The notes under the pieces are model-generated. The model was not told the origin of the DNA, ran no database searches, and saw only the letters and a program-made list of their open reading frames with translations. Of a DNA stretch of 64,000 bases, positions 63,193 to 64,000 are shown one piece after another; the first letter of the stretch is position 1, and the number at the start of each line of letters is the position of its first letter. Both the position numbers and the translations under genes were made by a program. This DNA comes from Alicycliphilus sp. UBA6560 (GTDB lineage: Bacteria > Pseudomonadota > Gammaproteobacteria > Burkholderiales > Burkholderiaceae_C). Location of the stretch: positions 372,001-436,000 of the forward strand of contig DJJU01000006.1 in NCBI GenBank assembly GCA_002434305.1, in the 5' to 3' direction.

Positions 63193-64000
63193 GTGGCCTG
63201 AAGCTCCCGCCTGGAGCCTGGCAAGCCGTTGTGCAGGAGCTGCAGCAGGCAGTCTGGCTGGTGGATGGCCGTTCGCTGGAGATTCTGTTTGCCAATGTGG
63301 CTGCGGTGCAATTGACCGGGCGCAGCGCCGAAGAGATGGTCGGCAGGCCCGTGCTTGAATTGGTCTCCTCGCCTGAGGACGAAATTTTCTGGAGCCGTCC
63401 ATTACCCGAAATATCAATGGGCATCTGCTCGTGCACCGAGGTATGGAGTGCTCGCCGCAAGCGCTCCGTTGAGGTGGAGCGCCGAGTGCAGGCGGTGTAT
63501 GCCGCTGCTGAGGGGGATGAGGGATGCGAGCATCCGCTGCTCCTGCTGTCCATGCAAGACCGTAGCGAGCAGGAAAGCTCGCGTCAGGAATACGAAGTGT
63601 TGCTGGGCGAATTGCGCGCTACGCTGGATTCGGCTGCGGACGGCCTGCTGGTATGTGACCTGCAAGGCGCCATCAGGGCGTTCAACCAGCGCTTCGCGCA
63701 GCTGTGGAGCTTGCCCGCGCCTATGCTTGCACGCCGGGACGACGCGGCGGTGTTTGCCCATATGCGCCAGCAGCTGGCCGACCCGGCGGCTTGCGATGAA
63801 CAACTCGTCGCCCGTACGGACGGGCCCATGCAAGAGGCCGTCGACATCCTGCGCCTGGGTAATGGAGTCATTCTGGAGCAGCGCTCAGTACCGCAGCTGG
63901 CGCACGGGCGGCTCGCCGGGCGTGTCTATTCCTTCCGGGATATTTCCCGGCAAGCCGAGGTGCAGGCCAGCCTGCGTCTGGCCGCGCAGGTTTTCGAATC
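63189..64000 (+). CDS. PAS-domain signalling protein, 3' end outside window
   Basis: The frame starts with GTG 63189, overlapping the HD-GYP stop, with AAGGGG upstream, and is open to the window end (270 codons visible). Two PAS-like units are visible: one with AVWLVDGRSLEILFANVAAVQLTG and a second with TLDSAADGLLVCDLQGAIRAFNQRFAQLW. A linker SFRDISRQAEVQASLRLAAQVFES then leads to a possible third PAS. Such linkers commonly precede PAS-GGDEF-EAL chains, so a cyclic-di-GMP enzyme or a sensor kinase is expected beyond the window. Confidence 0.75.
   Translation, partial: MSGLKLPPGAWQAVVQELQQAVWLVDGRSLEILFANVAAVQLTGRSAEEMVGRPVLELVSSPEDEIFWSRPLPEISMGICSCTEVWSARRKRSVEVERRVQAVYAAAEGDEGCEHPLLLLSMQDRSEQESSRQEYEVLLGELRATLDSAADGLLVCDLQGAIRAFNQRFAQLWSLPAPMLARRDDAAVFAHMRQQLADPAACDEQLVARTDGPMQEAVDILRLGNGVILEQRSVPQLAHGRLAGRVYSFRDISRQAEVQASLRLAAQVFE

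Overview
The window is a GC-rich, almost completely coding chromosomal segment. It most likely comes from a denitrifying betaproteobacterium of the Comamonadaceae (Acidovorax/Alicycliphilus/Diaphorobacter-like). The evidence is the gene order (lptFG facing pepA-holC, sucA-sucB-lpd-zapE, rsfS-rlmH-maf), TACAAT-type -10 boxes placed directly before start codons, and many copies of a short dispersed repeat containing AATAGCTG that I associate with this family. No tRNA, rRNA, insertion sequence, integrase, phage gene or CRISPR array was seen, and no stretch over 300 bases lacks a gene.

Region by region. 1-5300: end of a Yej-type peptide ABC transporter (permease, double ATPase), a hydroxypyruvate-isomerase-like enzyme, a tandem UspA protein and an AI-2E family membrane protein. 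5500-12430: 2-oxoglutarate dehydrogenase complex (sucA, sucB, lpdA) and zapE. 12440-21270: a secreted coiled-coil protein, a PP2C phosphatase, bamD, dnaE, clpS and clpA. 21390-32540: a membrane protein, a lytic transglycosylase, exonuclease I, an unusual AI-2E/GAF fusion, upp, an enoyl-CoA hydratase, two YebC-family genes and a YjgR-type ATPase. 32550-36960: purD, hemF, rsfS (with a histone-H1-like tail), rlmH and maf.

36970-46910 holds a compact cytochrome cd1 nitrite reductase island: nirS-nirC-nirF-nirDL-nirG-nirH-nirJ-nirN-dnr on the minus strand, with nirE divergent. Between them these genes encode the reductase and the whole siroheme-to-heme d1 route. NirE makes precorrin-2, NirDL/G/H decarboxylate siroheme, NirJ installs the oxo groups, NirF and NirN finish the cofactor, NirC donates electrons, and Dnr is the likely NO-responsive regulator. 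An FNR/DNR-type box lies in the nirS-nirE gap. The island sits between maf and rng.

46945-64000: rng, a glutathione S-transferase facing a WYL regulator, an aminotransferase, cysB, a small CbiX protein, lptG/lptF facing pepA-holC, a branched-chain amino acid binding protein, an anaerobic module (fnr facing hemN, with a perfect FNR box, plus a TauE/SafE-like membrane protein), and an HD-GYP protein overlapping the start of a PAS sensor that runs off the window.

No wholly new system is evident. The observations most worth following up are the AI-2E/GAF fusion, the H1-like tail on RsfS, the nir island and its boxes, the dispersed repeats that have entered or reshaped genes, and a set of apparently leaderless promoters.
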